From contig QCJV01000002.1 of the NCBI GenBank assembly GCA_003215795.1, positions 57,945 to 121,944 on the forward strand: a stretch of 64,000 bases of DNA, given 5' to 3'. Shown here piece after piece: positions 53,172 through 63,464 of this stretch (the first letter of the stretch is position 1; the number at the start of each line of letters is the position of its first letter). A program made the position numbers and the translations under genes. Source of the DNA: Prochlorococcus sp. AG-409-F19. Its GTDB lineage: Bacteria; Cyanobacteriota; Cyanobacteriia; PCC-6307; Cyanobiaceae. Under the pieces are notes generated by a model that saw only the letters and a program-made list of their open reading frames with translations, made no database searches and was not told the DNA's origin.

Positions 53172-54422
53172 GTGACAAGCCCAGTTCCTTCTCAACCAAA
53201 AGATCATGATCTTGTTATTACTGCACGTCCCTCTTCTATAGGAAGATTTGGTCGCTATGGAGGCCAATATGTACCAGAAACACTCATCCCTGCATTAACT
53301 GAACTAGAGAAAGCAGCAAAAACAGCCTGGCAAGACCAGTCTTTTACACAAGAACTATCACAATTATTACAAACTTATGTAGGTAGGGAAACACCCTTAT
53401 ATGAAGCGAAGAGACTTAGCGAGCACTATCAAGGCAAAAATGGTGGCCCAAGGATTTGGCTGAAAAGAGAAGATTTAAATCACACAGGAGCTCACAAAAT
53501 CAATAATGCCTTAGGACAGGCTCTTTTAGCTATAAGAATGGGAAAAAAAAGAATTATTGCTGAGACTGGAGCCGGACAACATGGAGTAGCAACAGCCACT
53601 GTATGTGCTCGTTTTGGACTGAAATGCGTTATTTACATGGGCAAAGAAGATATGGAAAGGCAAGCATTAAATGTTTTCAGGATGAAATTACTCGGAGCCA
53701 AGGTTCATCCTGTGACTGCTGGAACTGCAACACTAAAAGATGCCACTAGTGAAGCAATTCGAGATTGGGTCACGAATGTCGAATCAACTCACTATATTCT
53801 TGGATCAGTTGCTGGACCACATCCTTATCCAATGCTGGTAAGAGATTTTCATGCAGTCATTGGTGAAGAAGCAAAAGAACAATGCCAAAAAGCCTTTGGC
53901 AGGTCTCCTGATGTCCTCCTGGCCTGCGTAGGTGGAGGGTCTAATGCAATGGGATTATTCCATCCTTTTGTTGAAGATAGATCAGTAAGAATGATTGGAG
54001 TAGAAGCTGCAGGAGAAGGGGTAAATACAAACCGCCATGCCGCAACAATTACAGAAGGTCGCATAGGTGTTTTACATGGTGCTATGAGTCTTCTTCTCCA
54101 AGACGCCAATGGCCAAGTTAAAGAAGCTCATTCAATTAGTGCAGGGCTTGATTACCCAGGAGTTGGTCCTGAACATAGTTACTTCAAAGAAATTGGGAGA
54201 GCAGAATATGTCGCAATAACTGATCAAGAGGCACTTAGTGCGCTTCAACTAGTCAGTGAGAAAGAGGGAATCATTCCTGCATTAGAAACTGCTCATGCTT
54301 TTGCATTTCTGGAAAAGCTTTGTCCAGATCTACCTCAAGGGACAGAAATTGTTATTAATTGTTCTGGGCGCGGCGACAAAGATGTAAACACAGTCGCAAA
54401 AAGCCTGAATTATATGGATTGA
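53172..54422 (+). CDS. trpB: Tryptophan synthase beta subunit (GTG start)
   Basis: [52 protein letters not shown]. Confidence 0.99.
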   Translation: MTSPVPSQPKDHDLVITARPSSIGRFGRYGGQYVPETLIPALTELEKAAKTAWQDQSFTQELSQLLQTYVGRETPLYEAKRLSEHYQGKNGGPRIWLKREDLNHTGAHKINNALGQALLAIRMGKKRIIAETGAGQHGVATATVCARFGLKCVIYMGKEDMERQALNVFRMKLLGAKVHPVTAGTATLKDATSEAIRDWVTNVESTHYILGSVAGPHPYPMLVRDFHAVIGEEAKEQCQKAFGRSPDVLLACVGGGSNAMGLFHPFVEDRSVRMIGVEAAGEGVNTNRHAATITEGRIGVLHGAMSLLLQDANGQVKEAHSISAGLDYPGVGPEHSYFKEIGRAEYVAITDQEALSALQLVSEKEGIIPALETAHAFAFLEKLCPDLPQGTEIVINCSGRGDKDVNTVAKSLNYMD

Positions 54423-54442
54423 CTTTTCTTTAAATCATAAAA

Positions 54443-54796
54443 TTAATATCGTGGTACTGAATCGTCTACTTCCTGGCTCCAAGCATCTATTCCACCTTTA
54501 AGATTCCAGACTGGATAATGAAAGTCCTGTTCTAATAGCCAAACGCCAAAATTCCAACTTCTCAAACCAGAATGGCAAAGAACCACAATTTTTTTTTCAA
54601 GCGGTAAGTTTTCTCGAAACGTTTGAGACCAAGAGCTGAATCCACTTAATGGCAAATGTAACACTTGGTAGGGGAAAGGAGCTATCGTCAATTCTTCTGT
54701 TTCTCTAACATCTACTAGAATTAACCTGGAGGGATCATCAAGTATCCATGTCTGCAAGTCTTCTGGAGAAATCTGTATGGGAATTTTCTGATTCAT
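54443..54796 (-). CDS. Rhodanese-like domain protein
   Basis: LILVDVRETEELTIAPFP...KIVVLCHSGLRSWNFGVWLLEQDFHYPVWNLKGGIDAWSQ. Confidence 0.93.
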   Translation of the reverse strand: MNQKIPIQISPEDLQTWILDDPSRLILVDVRETEELTIAPFPYQVLHLPLSGFSSWSQTFRENLPLEKKIVVLCHSGLRSWNFGVWLLEQDFHYPVWNLKGGIDAWSQEVDDSVPRY

Positions 54797-54870
54797 TTCA
54801 TTATTGTATAGAGCTAAAAGAGTTTTAATCGCTTATATAGAAGATTAGCTAAGCAAAGTAATTCAAGTAT

Positions 54871-56475
54871 ATGAAGGCAAACCCCTTCGTTTTCAGCTTA
54901 GGTTTAACTCTTGTACTCATAGTGGTAGCTACACTAGGAATATGGAAAGAATCAAATACAAACAAGCCTTTGAAGCTAGACATTCAAACAATAGAGGTTC
55001 CTGACTCCGGTAGATATATTCCTAAAAATTCATATCTCACAATTCATTTCAATATAGATGCTAATCAGATACCCAAATACATAGCATCACTTTCAACGCA
55101 AAAAAAACATAATCTGGCACTAAACAAAGGGAACACTTTTAGAAACGGTTTATTTGCATTAATAGGTTTAGATTTTGAACAAGACCTATCAAAATGGATC
55201 AAGCCTAGGTTTAGTTTTTCTATTTTAAATAATGTCGGTGTTCCTAACGAGAAAGCTTGGTTATTAGCTCTAGAAGGTATTAATAATGATGCAACTCAAA
55301 ACTTCATAACTAGCTACTGGGAAAAGCAAAGTTCTAGTGGATTAGAAATAGAAAAAGAGGAATTTGAAGGGGAATATATAATACACGAAATAAATCAGAA
55401 TCTTGAAAATGACAACCAGTCAATTTCCATGTCGCTATTTGACAATAATGTGCTTATAGTTTCCTCCGACAAGCAAGTAATTGAACAAGCAATCCAAGTT
55501 TCCAAGGATCCAAGTAAAAATCAACTATTCGATAATGAATTAAAAGAAACAATAGCTAATCTTGATGATGGTTCTGCATTAATAACTGCGTCATCAGAAG
55601 CACTTCAATCCTTTTTACAGGTTCCAGCACTAGTTGTTGAAAAAATTAAACCTAGTGGATTTGCAGCATCAGTCAAAGCCGAAGGCAATAAAATATTCTT
55701 AGATAGTTATTTTAAATTTAATGAAAATTTCAATTTCATGGGAACTAATAATAACAATGATGTAATTCCATTTAACTATCAAGAATTAAACCTTGAAAAT
55801 ATAGCTATTATTAATAAAGCTACGAAATTAATAGATATAGATAAAGCAGATATTTACTCCAAATGGTTTGGCGATTTGTTCAGAAAGTCATTATTAGATT
55901 TTCAGACACCTATATCAAATATAATTGTTGAACTGGAGAAAGATGAATTGATCATAGGTACTAATACGAAAGGATGGCTATTAGGAGTTAAAGGTGATGA
56001 TATATTAAGCAAGATTGAGTCAATTCTTGAAGATCAAGGTTTCAACAAATCAATTGTAAACCTACAAGATAAAACAATAACAGTATGGTCAAAGCTAGTT
56101 GTTAAGCGAGAAGAACTTCTTTATGAATTATTTCCTAAAATTGAGTTAATATTATCAAAAACACCTAATATCAATTTGTGGACAAATGATATTTCCTTGC
56201 TAGAAGAAAGACATAGAGAAAATCAATCTGGTCAGCAAATAGATCAACTAAATCAAATAGTGACAAAACCAGAAATTGAGACAACCCAGAAATTATCACT
56301 TGGAGAAGACTCTACTCAACGAATCTTAAATAGTTGGAAACCTTGGCAAATAATAAAAACAGGTGTCAGTAAAGCTCCTAATCTGAAAGCAACCCATTTA
56401 GAATTAAATGTTGGGGAAGATAATCAAAATGAGGAATCAGCTTTAAATTTAAGGGGGGTACTATCAATAAATTAA
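54871..56475 (+). CDS. DUF3352-like membrane-anchored protein
   Basis: N-terminal TM helix, then YIPKNSYLTIHFNIDANQIPKYIASL...; DUF3352-like pattern assigned by memory. Confidence 0.7.
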   Translation: MKANPFVFSLGLTLVLIVVATLGIWKESNTNKPLKLDIQTIEVPDSGRYIPKNSYLTIHFNIDANQIPKYIASLSTQKKHNLALNKGNTFRNGLFALIGLDFEQDLSKWIKPRFSFSILNNVGVPNEKAWLLALEGINNDATQNFITSYWEKQSSSGLEIEKEEFEGEYIIHEINQNLENDNQSISMSLFDNNVLIVSSDKQVIEQAIQVSKDPSKNQLFDNELKETIANLDDGSALITASSEALQSFLQVPALVVEKIKPSGFAASVKAEGNKIFLDSYFKFNENFNFMGTNNNNDVIPFNYQELNLENIAIINKATKLIDIDKADIYSKWFGDLFRKSLLDFQTPISNIIVELEKDELIIGTNTKGWLLGVKGDDILSKIESILEDQGFNKSIVNLQDKTITVWSKLVVKREELLYELFPKIELILSKTPNINLWTNDISLLEERHRENQSGQQIDQLNQIVTKPEIETTQKLSLGEDSTQRILNSWKPWQIIKTGVSKAPNLKATHLELNVGEDNQNEESALNLRGVLSIN

Positions 56476-56549
56476 TAATTTTGCTTTGACGTACTGATCA
56501 AACACTTATTTTCAAATAAAAAAAGAAGTATCTTTATTGATGGAAAGCT

Positions 56550-57728
56550 TTGGAGCATAAAGCTATAGAAAATTCAAAAAATACAACCAACCTGGTGTTA
56601 AGACCAGGCCTTGAAGGTGTTCCAGTTACTCAATCGGCGATCTGTGATATTGATGGGAATCAAGGAGAGCTCAACTATAGAGGTTATCCAATTGCAGAAT
56701 TAGCAGCCAAAAGCAGTTTCTTAGAAACGACTTTTCTTCTTATTTGGGGCGAACTACCAAGCGCAAGCCAATTAAGAGATTTCGAAGAAGCAATTCAAAT
56801 GCATCGTCGTTTAAGTTTCAGAGTAAGAGATATGATGAAATGCTTTCCCGCATCAGGTCATCCAATGGATGCACTCCAATCGAGTGCTGCTTCTTTAGGG
56901 CTCTTTTACTCAAGAAGAGCAATAGATGATCCAGAATATATCTATGACGCAGTTGTTAGATTAATAGCCAAAATACCCACAATGGTTGCTGCTTTTCAGC
57001 TAATCCGAAAAGGGGAGGATCCGATAAGACCTAGAGACGATTTACCTTATTCAGCCAATTTCCTTTATATGCTTACTGAAAAGGAGCCAGATCCTCTTGC
57101 AGCACGAGTATTCGATAGATGTCTAATCCTTCATGCAGAGCACAGCTTAAATGCAAGTACATTTAGTGCTCGAGTTACTGCAAGTACATTGACAGATCCT
57201 TACGCAGTGATTGCTTCAGCAGTTGGAACTCTTGCAGGACCGTTGCATGGGGGGGCAAACGAAGATGTTATTGCCATGCTTGAAGAAATTAATTCACCTG
57301 ACAAAGCTAAGGCATATTTAGAACGTGCAATCACCAAAAAAACAAAAATCATGGGCTTTGGGCATAGAGAATACAAGGTAAAAGATCCTAGAGCTACTCT
57401 CCTTCAAAGTTTTGCAGAAGATTTGTTTGCCCGCTTTGGAACAGATGAAATGTATAACGTAGCAAAAGCAGTCGAGAATGAAGCTTCTCCGTTGCTAGGT
57501 CCAAAAGGGATATACCCAAATGTTGACTTCTATTCAGGTCTTGTTTATAGAAAATTAGGGATTCCTAGAGATCTATTTACTCCTATTTTTGCAATTTCAA
57601 GAGTTGCTGGATGGCTTGCACATTGGCGCGAGCAACTGAGTGCAAATAGAATCTTTCGGCCCACGCAAATTTATACAGGTGCTAAAACGAGAACTTGGGT
57701 CGCTTTAGATGAGCGAGCTAAGAACTAA
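56550..57728 (+). CDS. gltA: Citrate synthase (TTG start assigned; true start uncertain)
   Basis: LRPGLEGVPVTQSAICDIDGNQGELNYRGYPI, LHAEHSLNASTFSARVTAST, GPLHGGANEDVIAM, GFGHREYKVKDPRA. Confidence 0.97.
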   Translation: MEHKAIENSKNTTNLVLRPGLEGVPVTQSAICDIDGNQGELNYRGYPIAELAAKSSFLETTFLLIWGELPSASQLRDFEEAIQMHRRLSFRVRDMMKCFPASGHPMDALQSSAASLGLFYSRRAIDDPEYIYDAVVRLIAKIPTMVAAFQLIRKGEDPIRPRDDLPYSANFLYMLTEKEPDPLAARVFDRCLILHAEHSLNASTFSARVTASTLTDPYAVIASAVGTLAGPLHGGANEDVIAMLEEINSPDKAKAYLERAITKKTKIMGFGHREYKVKDPRATLLQSFAEDLFARFGTDEMYNVAKAVENEASPLLGPKGIYPNVDFYSGLVYRKLGIPRDLFTPIFAISRVAGWLAHWREQLSANRIFRPTQIYTGAKTRTWVALDERAKN

Positions 57729-57761
57729 TACGAGTAAATTAAAAGCAAGTAATTATCTAGA

Positions 57762-58916
57762 ATGTTCACTACTCTAAAAATAGTTTTCATTGCAGTAGTG
57801 GATACAGGCTTGGATCTCGAAATAAGTTTCAATCATCTTCTGCAAGGTATTGGTCTACCTTCAAGCATTGCGCACCTTCTGTGGTTGCCACTCCCAATGC
57901 TTCTAGTTCTCACAGCTTCTCTAATAGGAGTTCTAGTGACAGTATGGCTTGAGAGAAAGATTTCTGCGGCAGCTCAACAAAGGATTGGGCCAGAATATGC
58001 AGGTGCCTTAGGCATTCTTCAGCCAGTTGCAGATGGATTAAAACTACTAGTCAAGGAAGATATCATTCCTAAAAAAGCAGATAGTCTGCTTTTTACACTG
58101 GGTCCTATTTTGGTTTTAATTCCAGTGATCCTTTCTTGGCTAATTGTTCCCTTTGGCCAAAATTTGTTGATTAGCAATGTAGGTATCGGAATTTTTTTAT
58201 GGATTGCATTAAGTAGTATTCAGCCAATTGGACTTTTAATGAGTGGATATGCTTCGAATAATAAATATTCCCTCCTAGGAGGTCTCAGGGCCGCAGCGCA
58301 ATCAATCAGTTATGAGATTCCTCTTGCCTTAGCTGTATTGGCAGTAGTTATGATGAGTAATTCTCTAAGTACAGTTGATATTGTTAATCAACAAAATACT
58401 GCCGGCTTATTAAGTTGGAATATCTTTAGGCAACCTGTTGGTTTTTTAATTTTCTGGATATGCGCTCTTGCTGAATGTGAGAGACTCCCATTTGATCTTC
58501 CAGAAGCAGAGGAAGAACTAGTTGCTGGGTATCAGACTGAATATGCAGGAATGAAATTTGCTCTTTTTTATTTAGGGAGCTACATAAATTTAATTTTATC
58601 TTCTTTATTAGTCTCAGTTCTTTACCTTGGAGGCTGGGGCTTCCCAATCCCTATAGACCTAATTACCCATTCTTTAGGCCAATCACCTAATGCACCAGTT
58701 ATTCAAATCATTGCTGCAACGATAGGAATAATAATGACAGTATTCAAAACTTACTTATTGGTCTTCTTAGCAATATTACTTAGATGGACAACACCAAGAG
58801 TGAGAATAGATCAATTGCTTGATCTTGGGTGGAAATTCTTACTTCCGATTTCTCTCGTCAATTTACTATTTACTGCTGCTTTAAAACTAGCCTTTCCTAT
58901 TGCATTTGGTGGCTAA
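57762..58916 (+). CDS. ndhA: NDH-1 subunit A
   Basis: [68 protein letters not shown]. Confidence 0.99.
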   Translation: MFTTLKIVFIAVVDTGLDLEISFNHLLQGIGLPSSIAHLLWLPLPMLLVLTASLIGVLVTVWLERKISAAAQQRIGPEYAGALGILQPVADGLKLLVKEDIIPKKADSLLFTLGPILVLIPVILSWLIVPFGQNLLISNVGIGIFLWIALSSIQPIGLLMSGYASNNKYSLLGGLRAAAQSISYEIPLALAVLAVVMMSNSLSTVDIVNQQNTAGLLSWNIFRQPVGFLIFWICALAECERLPFDLPEAEEELVAGYQTEYAGMKFALFYLGSYINLILSSLLVSVLYLGGWGFPIPIDLITHSLGQSPNAPVIQIIAATIGIIMTVFKTYLLVFLAILLRWTTPRVRIDQLLDLGWKFLLPISLVNLLFTAALKLAFPIAFGG

Positions 58917-59039
58917 AAGAAAACCTAAGGAATTAGCAATTGAAAACAATTTGCATTTTTAAATATAAAGGCACTTATTTCTATAGAAACCCCTGTAAGA
59001 TTTGATTATGAGGTTCATCAAATAATTAAATAAATTCCA

Positions 59040-59657
59040 ATGGTTACTTTTTTTCAGAAAGCAGCAGAATATGCACAAGATGCGATAAGTGCAGGCAAAT
59101 ACCTTTTACAAGGCTTAGCAGTTACCTTTGACCATATGCGTAGACGACCAATTACGGTCCAATATCCATACGAAAAACTAATTCCTTCAGAAAGATATCG
59201 AGGACGAATACACTATGAGTTTGACAAGTGTATTGCATGTGAAGTTTGTGTAAGAGTTTGCCCAATTAATTTACCAGTCGTCGACTGGGTCATGAATAAA
59301 GAAACAAAAAAGAAAGAGCTCAGGAATTATTCCATTGATTTCGGAGTATGTATATTTTGTGGAAATTGTGTTGAATATTGCCCCACAAATTGCCTTTCCA
59401 TGACTGAAGAATATGAACTTGCAGCGTTTGATCGTCATAATTTGAATTTTGATAATGTAGCTCTAGGGAGACTACCTACAAACGTAACTACGGACCCTTC
59501 TGTCATAGCTTTAAAAGAATTAGCTTATCTTCCTCAAGGTGTAATGGATCCCCATGAATTAGAAAAAGATAGCTCCAGAGCAGGCAAGTTACCTTCTGAA
59601 GTACTAATAAAAACTATTGACAATGATACAGCGTCAATTGGAGAGAAAACACAATGA
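59040..59657 (+). CDS. ndhI: NDH-1 subunit I
   Basis: Two 4Fe-4S motifs: [18 protein letters not shown] and [23 protein letters not shown]. Confidence 0.99.
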   Translation: MVTFFQKAAEYAQDAISAGKYLLQGLAVTFDHMRRRPITVQYPYEKLIPSERYRGRIHYEFDKCIACEVCVRVCPINLPVVDWVMNKETKKKELRNYSIDFGVCIFCGNCVEYCPTNCLSMTEEYELAAFDRHNLNFDNVALGRLPTNVTTDPSVIALKELAYLPQGVMDPHELEKDSSRAGKLPSEVLIKTIDNDTASIGEKTQ

Positions 59658-60256
59658 CTATCTCGACTAGTACAGAGTTAATTTGCTTCTTAATTCTTTC
59701 CAGCGTCATTGTTAGTGGTGGACTTGGAGTTGTATTAATTGAAAATATAGTTTACTCGGCTTTTCTACTTGGTGGTGTCTTCATGTCCGTGGCTGGATTA
59801 TATTTACTTTTGAATGCCAGTTTTGTTGCAGCAGCCCAAGTTTTAGTTTATGTAGGTGCCGTGAATGTTCTAATACTCTTTGCAATAATGTTAGTAAATA
59901 AAAAGGAAGTAATGAAACCTATAAAAGGTTTAAAACTGAGAAAGTTCTTCTCTGGATGTGTTTGTGCAGGACTTCTTGCTCTCTTATTTAGGGTAAACAT
60001 AATAACAAATTGGGCAACTCCAGGACCTCAGGCTATAGGAGAAATAGCAACCGAGCGAATTGGTGAGCACTTATTCACTGATTACCTTCTACCTTTTGAA
60101 TTAGCATCAGTACTTTTACTAATGGCTATGATTGGTGCAATAGTATTAGCTAGAAGAGATGTTATATCAATTGAGTTAGAAACGACTAAATCAATTCAAG
60201 AAAATATTATTAATAATTCTACGGATAATGTCCTACTTAATCAATCAAATGATTGA
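59654..60256 (+). CDS. ndhG: NDH-1 subunit G
   Basis: [48 protein letters not shown] overlap with the ndhI stop. Confidence 0.98.
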   Translation: MTISTSTELICFLILSSVIVSGGLGVVLIENIVYSAFLLGGVFMSVAGLYLLLNASFVAAAQVLVYVGAVNVLILFAIMLVNKKEVMKPIKGLKLRKFFSGCVCAGLLALLFRVNIITNWATPGPQAIGEIATERIGEHLFTDYLLPFELASVLLLMAMIGAIVLARRDVISIELETTKSIQENIINNSTDNVLLNQSND

Positions 60257-60272
60257 TTAAGTAGGACATTAT
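60225..60272. repeat. Perfect 23-bp inverted repeat with 2-nt loop spanning the ndhG stop codon
   Basis: ATAATGTCCTACTTAATCAATCA aa TGATTGATTAAGTAGGACATTAT; arms 60225-60247 and 60250-60272. Confidence 0.97.
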
Positions 60273-60292
60273 TTAAACCAAGCTCTAGTAAG

Positions 60293-60619
60293 ATGTTTAA
60301 CTCTCAAGAATTAATACCTCTAAACGCATATTTATTAATTGCATCAATACTTTTTTGCATAGGTGTATGGGGTTTAATTAATAGTCGCAATGCAGTCCGA
60401 GTCCTAATGAGCATTGAACTAATGTTAAATGCAGTGAATATAAACTTAATGGCCTTTTCATCTTATATTGATGGAAATCTAATAAGAGGTCAAGTTTTCA
60501 CTGTATTTGTTATTACTGTCGCAGCTGCTGAAGCAGCTGTTGGGTTAGCAATTTTACTTTCTCTATATAGAAATAGAACTACAGTTGATATGGAAAGTTT
60601 CAACCTGCTCAAATGGTAA
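60293..60619 (+). CDS. ndhE: NDH-1 subunit E
   Basis: [43 protein letters not shown]. Confidence 0.98.
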   Translation: MFNSQELIPLNAYLLIASILFCIGVWGLINSRNAVRVLMSIELMLNAVNINLMAFSSYIDGNLIRGQVFTVFVITVAAAEAAVGLAILLSLYRNRTTVDMESFNLLKW

Positions 60620-60628
60620 CTATAAAAA

Positions 60629-61561
60629 ATGAATATTGATTTAGTATGGATAATATATAAATCAAACAGCCAACCTGCAGAACAAGAAGCTCTTTCATGC
60701 TCTAACTATCTACAATCTTTAGGTGTGAAAGTTACTGCTGTGGAAAGCAGTTTAGAATCCAATCCATTTCCAATTCTTCTAAAAGAAGCAACCCAACTCC
60801 CGAACTTAGCAGTTGTTCTTGGTGGAGATGGAACAGTGCTTGGAGCAGCAAGACATCTTTCTAGACACAAAATACCTATTTTAAGTTTCAATGTTGGAGG
60901 TAATTTGGGGTTCCTTACACATGACCGGCAATTATTAAAAGATAAAAAACTTTGGGACAAGCTGGAAAAAGATCAATATGCACTTCAAAGTAGAATGATG
61001 CTTCAAGGACAGTTAGAAGTAAATAAAAATATTGATCCTGAAAACAAAAAAGAAGATTTATTTTGGGCATTAAATGATATTTATTTTCATTCCTATAGAG
61101 ATGAAGTCTCACCAACCTGCTCACTTCAACTAGAAATTGATGGAGAAGCTGTAGATATATACAAAGGTGATGGTTTGATCTTATCTACCCCAACCGGTTC
61201 AACCGCCTATGCAATGGGTGCGGGAGGGCCCATTCTTCATCCGGGTGTTGAAGCAATTGTTGTTAGCCCAATATGCCCCATGAGCTTATCAAGCAGAACT
61301 ATTGTTGTTCCAGCTGGGTCTACCCTAATAATTAAACCCCTTGGGAGCAAAAACCGTAAAGTCAAAATTTGGCAAGACGGTGTTGGAAAATCACTTATTC
61401 AAGAAGGTGAAAGATGTTTAATTCAAAAAGCAAGGCATAGTGCCTTACTGATCCTTCTAGAACAAAGCTCCTCCTACTTCAGAACACTCGCACAAAAACT
61501 TCATTGGGCAGGCAGCTTAGTCAATGACTCAATAGAACAAAGTAGGCACAATGGCTTTTGA
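60629..61561 (+). CDS. nadK: NAD kinase
   Basis: VVLGGDGTVLGAARHL, NVGGNLGFLT, DGLILSTPTGSTAYAMGAGGPILHP. Confidence 0.98.
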   Translation: MNIDLVWIIYKSNSQPAEQEALSCSNYLQSLGVKVTAVESSLESNPFPILLKEATQLPNLAVVLGGDGTVLGAARHLSRHKIPILSFNVGGNLGFLTHDRQLLKDKKLWDKLEKDQYALQSRMMLQGQLEVNKNIDPENKKEDLFWALNDIYFHSYRDEVSPTCSLQLEIDGEAVDIYKGDGLILSTPTGSTAYAMGAGGPILHPGVEAIVVSPICPMSLSSRTIVVPAGSTLIIKPLGSKNRKVKIWQDGVGKSLIQEGERCLIQKARHSALLILLEQSSSYFRTLAQKLHWAGSLVNDSIEQSRHNGF

Positions 61562-62051
61562 AATAGAAAGACGTTTCATGATCCAAGGGGAAGGATGGAA
61601 AGTCTTTGCTAAAGAAATGCAAAAATTTCATCAAGCTTATTTATCAACAAATTTTGACGAATGGATCATAAGAACGAGAATCATAAATAACAAGAAATCT
61701 GAACTCACTTTCAAGAAATCTTCAGAGCTAATGATTAGCCATGAATTTGAATACCCTATTCCATTACAAGACGCCCTCTGTTTATGGGATCTAAGCACAA
61801 AAAAACTAATCAAACATAGATATATACTTGATTTTAGGCCCGGAGACTGGGTTGTTGACTGTTTTATGGGTGACAACTACCCATTAGCCCTAGCTGAAGT
61901 CGAATTATCTTCAAAAACGGAAGTTATAGAAAAGCCTAGCTGGTGCGGTGAAGAAATTACTGGAATTAAAAAATTAAGCAATGCCTCACTTGCGCAAATA
62001 CCTATTTCTGATTGGTCTCCAAAAGAACTCCAATACTTCAATCTCAAATAA
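61551..62051 (+). CDS. CYTH-domain (triphosphate tunnel) protein
   Basis: FEIERRFMIQGEGW, IRTRII, KHRYIL, WVVDCF, LALAEVELSS. Confidence 0.92.
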   Translation: MAFEIERRFMIQGEGWKVFAKEMQKFHQAYLSTNFDEWIIRTRIINNKKSELTFKKSSELMISHEFEYPIPLQDALCLWDLSTKKLIKHRYILDFRPGDWVVDCFMGDNYPLALAEVELSSKTEVIEKPSWCGEEITGIKKLSNASLAQIPISDWSPKELQYFNLK

Positions 62052-62217
62052 ATAAACAATCACCATAAAAATTCCAGATTAGCTTGAGATTTAATTGACG
62101 AAATTCTGCTCTTCAGATGGTCAGATAGTGAACTTTATTTGGCTTATGCCGAGCTCTCAGAAATTTCCTCTGCTGAATCCTTCTAATCAATCTAATAGGT
62201 TCTAAGCCCAATGCACG

Positions 62218-62511
62218 CTAACCATCGGTTGCGGGAGGCTCGTCATCAGGCAAAGAACAACAATTAAATCCATCCCGACAAATTTTCCCATGATCCATAG
62301 CCCAATTTAATAGGGCAACTCGATTTTTAGAGCCTGTTTTAGTAAACATATTGCTCACGTGATTATCTACAGTACGTTTACTGATCGTTAATTTTTGAGC
62401 TATCTCTTGATTAGTTAGCCCATCAGCAACAAGTTCAATAATCTCCATCTCTCTTGCAGAAAGGGACATTTGAACAGAATTGGAGAAATCTCCTGAAAAC
62501 ATGCCCTCCAT
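62218..62511 (-). CDS. pedR: Small LuxR-type HTH transcriptional regulator (PedR-like)
   Basis: LSAREMEIIELVADGLTNQEIAQKLTISKRTVDNHVSNMFTKTGSKNRVALLNWAMDHGKI. Confidence 0.85.
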   Translation of the reverse strand: MEGMFSGDFSNSVQMSLSAREMEIIELVADGLTNQEIAQKLTISKRTVDNHVSNMFTKTGSKNRVALLNWAMDHGKICRDGFNCCSLPDDEPPATDG

Positions 62512-62549
62512 CGCAACTGATCTAATTCATATTACGCAAGCTAGGGTCA

Positions 62550-63464
62550 TTGATAAGTAATAGTAATTATCTAATAAGAAACTTGAATTCCATTCTTCAA
62601 AAATCTCTTCACTCAAGTGAAGTCACAATCACGGCAGAAGTCATGCCCCCACGAGGAGGAGATGCCTCAAAGGCCCTTTCTAATGCAAGGCATTTAAGAG
62701 GAAAAGTTCACGCCATTAATGTTACCGATGGAAGCAGAGCAATCATGAGGATGAGTAGTCTTGCAGTTTGTAAATTACTTTTAGAACAAAAAATAGAACC
62801 TATTCTACAAATCACTTGTAGAGATAAAAATCGAATTGGTCTTCAAGCGGAAATTCTAGGGGCAAATGCTTTAGGAATTAAAAATGTTTTATGCCTTACC
62901 GGTGATCCAGTACGTGTGGGCGACCAACCTAATGCAAGGCCAGTACATGATTACGAATCAGTTCAGCTTCTAAAACAAATCTCTGCACTTAATAGAGGAG
63001 AAGATCCTGTTGCTGGATTTCTTGAAAATGGTCCAACAAAACTATTTCCTGGAGCAGCAGCAGATCCTAATTCTAAAAATTTCAATAGCCTCAGGAAGAG
63101 GCTAGAAAGAAAGAAGCTTAGCGGAGCTAAGTTTTTACAAACGCAAATGGTAATGGATCCAAAAATACTTGAAAGATTTTGTAAAGAAATTGCGGACCCT
63201 CTTGAACTTCCTACGTTAGCGGGTGTCTTTTTATTGAAATCTGCCAAAAACGCTCATTTTATTAACAAGGTTGTTCCAGGCGCATCTATACCAGAGGAAA
63301 TCTTAAATAGGCTCGATACAGCTGAAGATCCTTATTTAGAAGGAATATCAATTGCTGCAGAGCAAATTAAAAGCTTTACAGGAATAGCCAAAGGAGTCCA
63401 CATTATGGCAATAAAAGCAGAGGCTAAGATCCCACAAATACTTGAGCTAGCAAACATACATTAA
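62550..63464 (+). CDS. metF: Methylenetetrahydrofolate reductase-family protein (TTG start)
   Basis: ITAEVMPPRGGDASKAL, VHAINVTDGSRAIMRMSSLAVCKLL, NVLCLTGDPVRVGDQP. Confidence 0.9.
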   Translation: MISNSNYLIRNLNSILQKSLHSSEVTITAEVMPPRGGDASKALSNARHLRGKVHAINVTDGSRAIMRMSSLAVCKLLLEQKIEPILQITCRDKNRIGLQAEILGANALGIKNVLCLTGDPVRVGDQPNARPVHDYESVQLLKQISALNRGEDPVAGFLENGPTKLFPGAAADPNSKNFNSLRKRLERKKLSGAKFLQTQMVMDPKILERFCKEIADPLELPTLAGVFLLKSAKNAHFINKVVPGASIPEEILNRLDTAEDPYLEGISIAAEQIKSFTGIAKGVHIMAIKAEAKIPQILELANIH

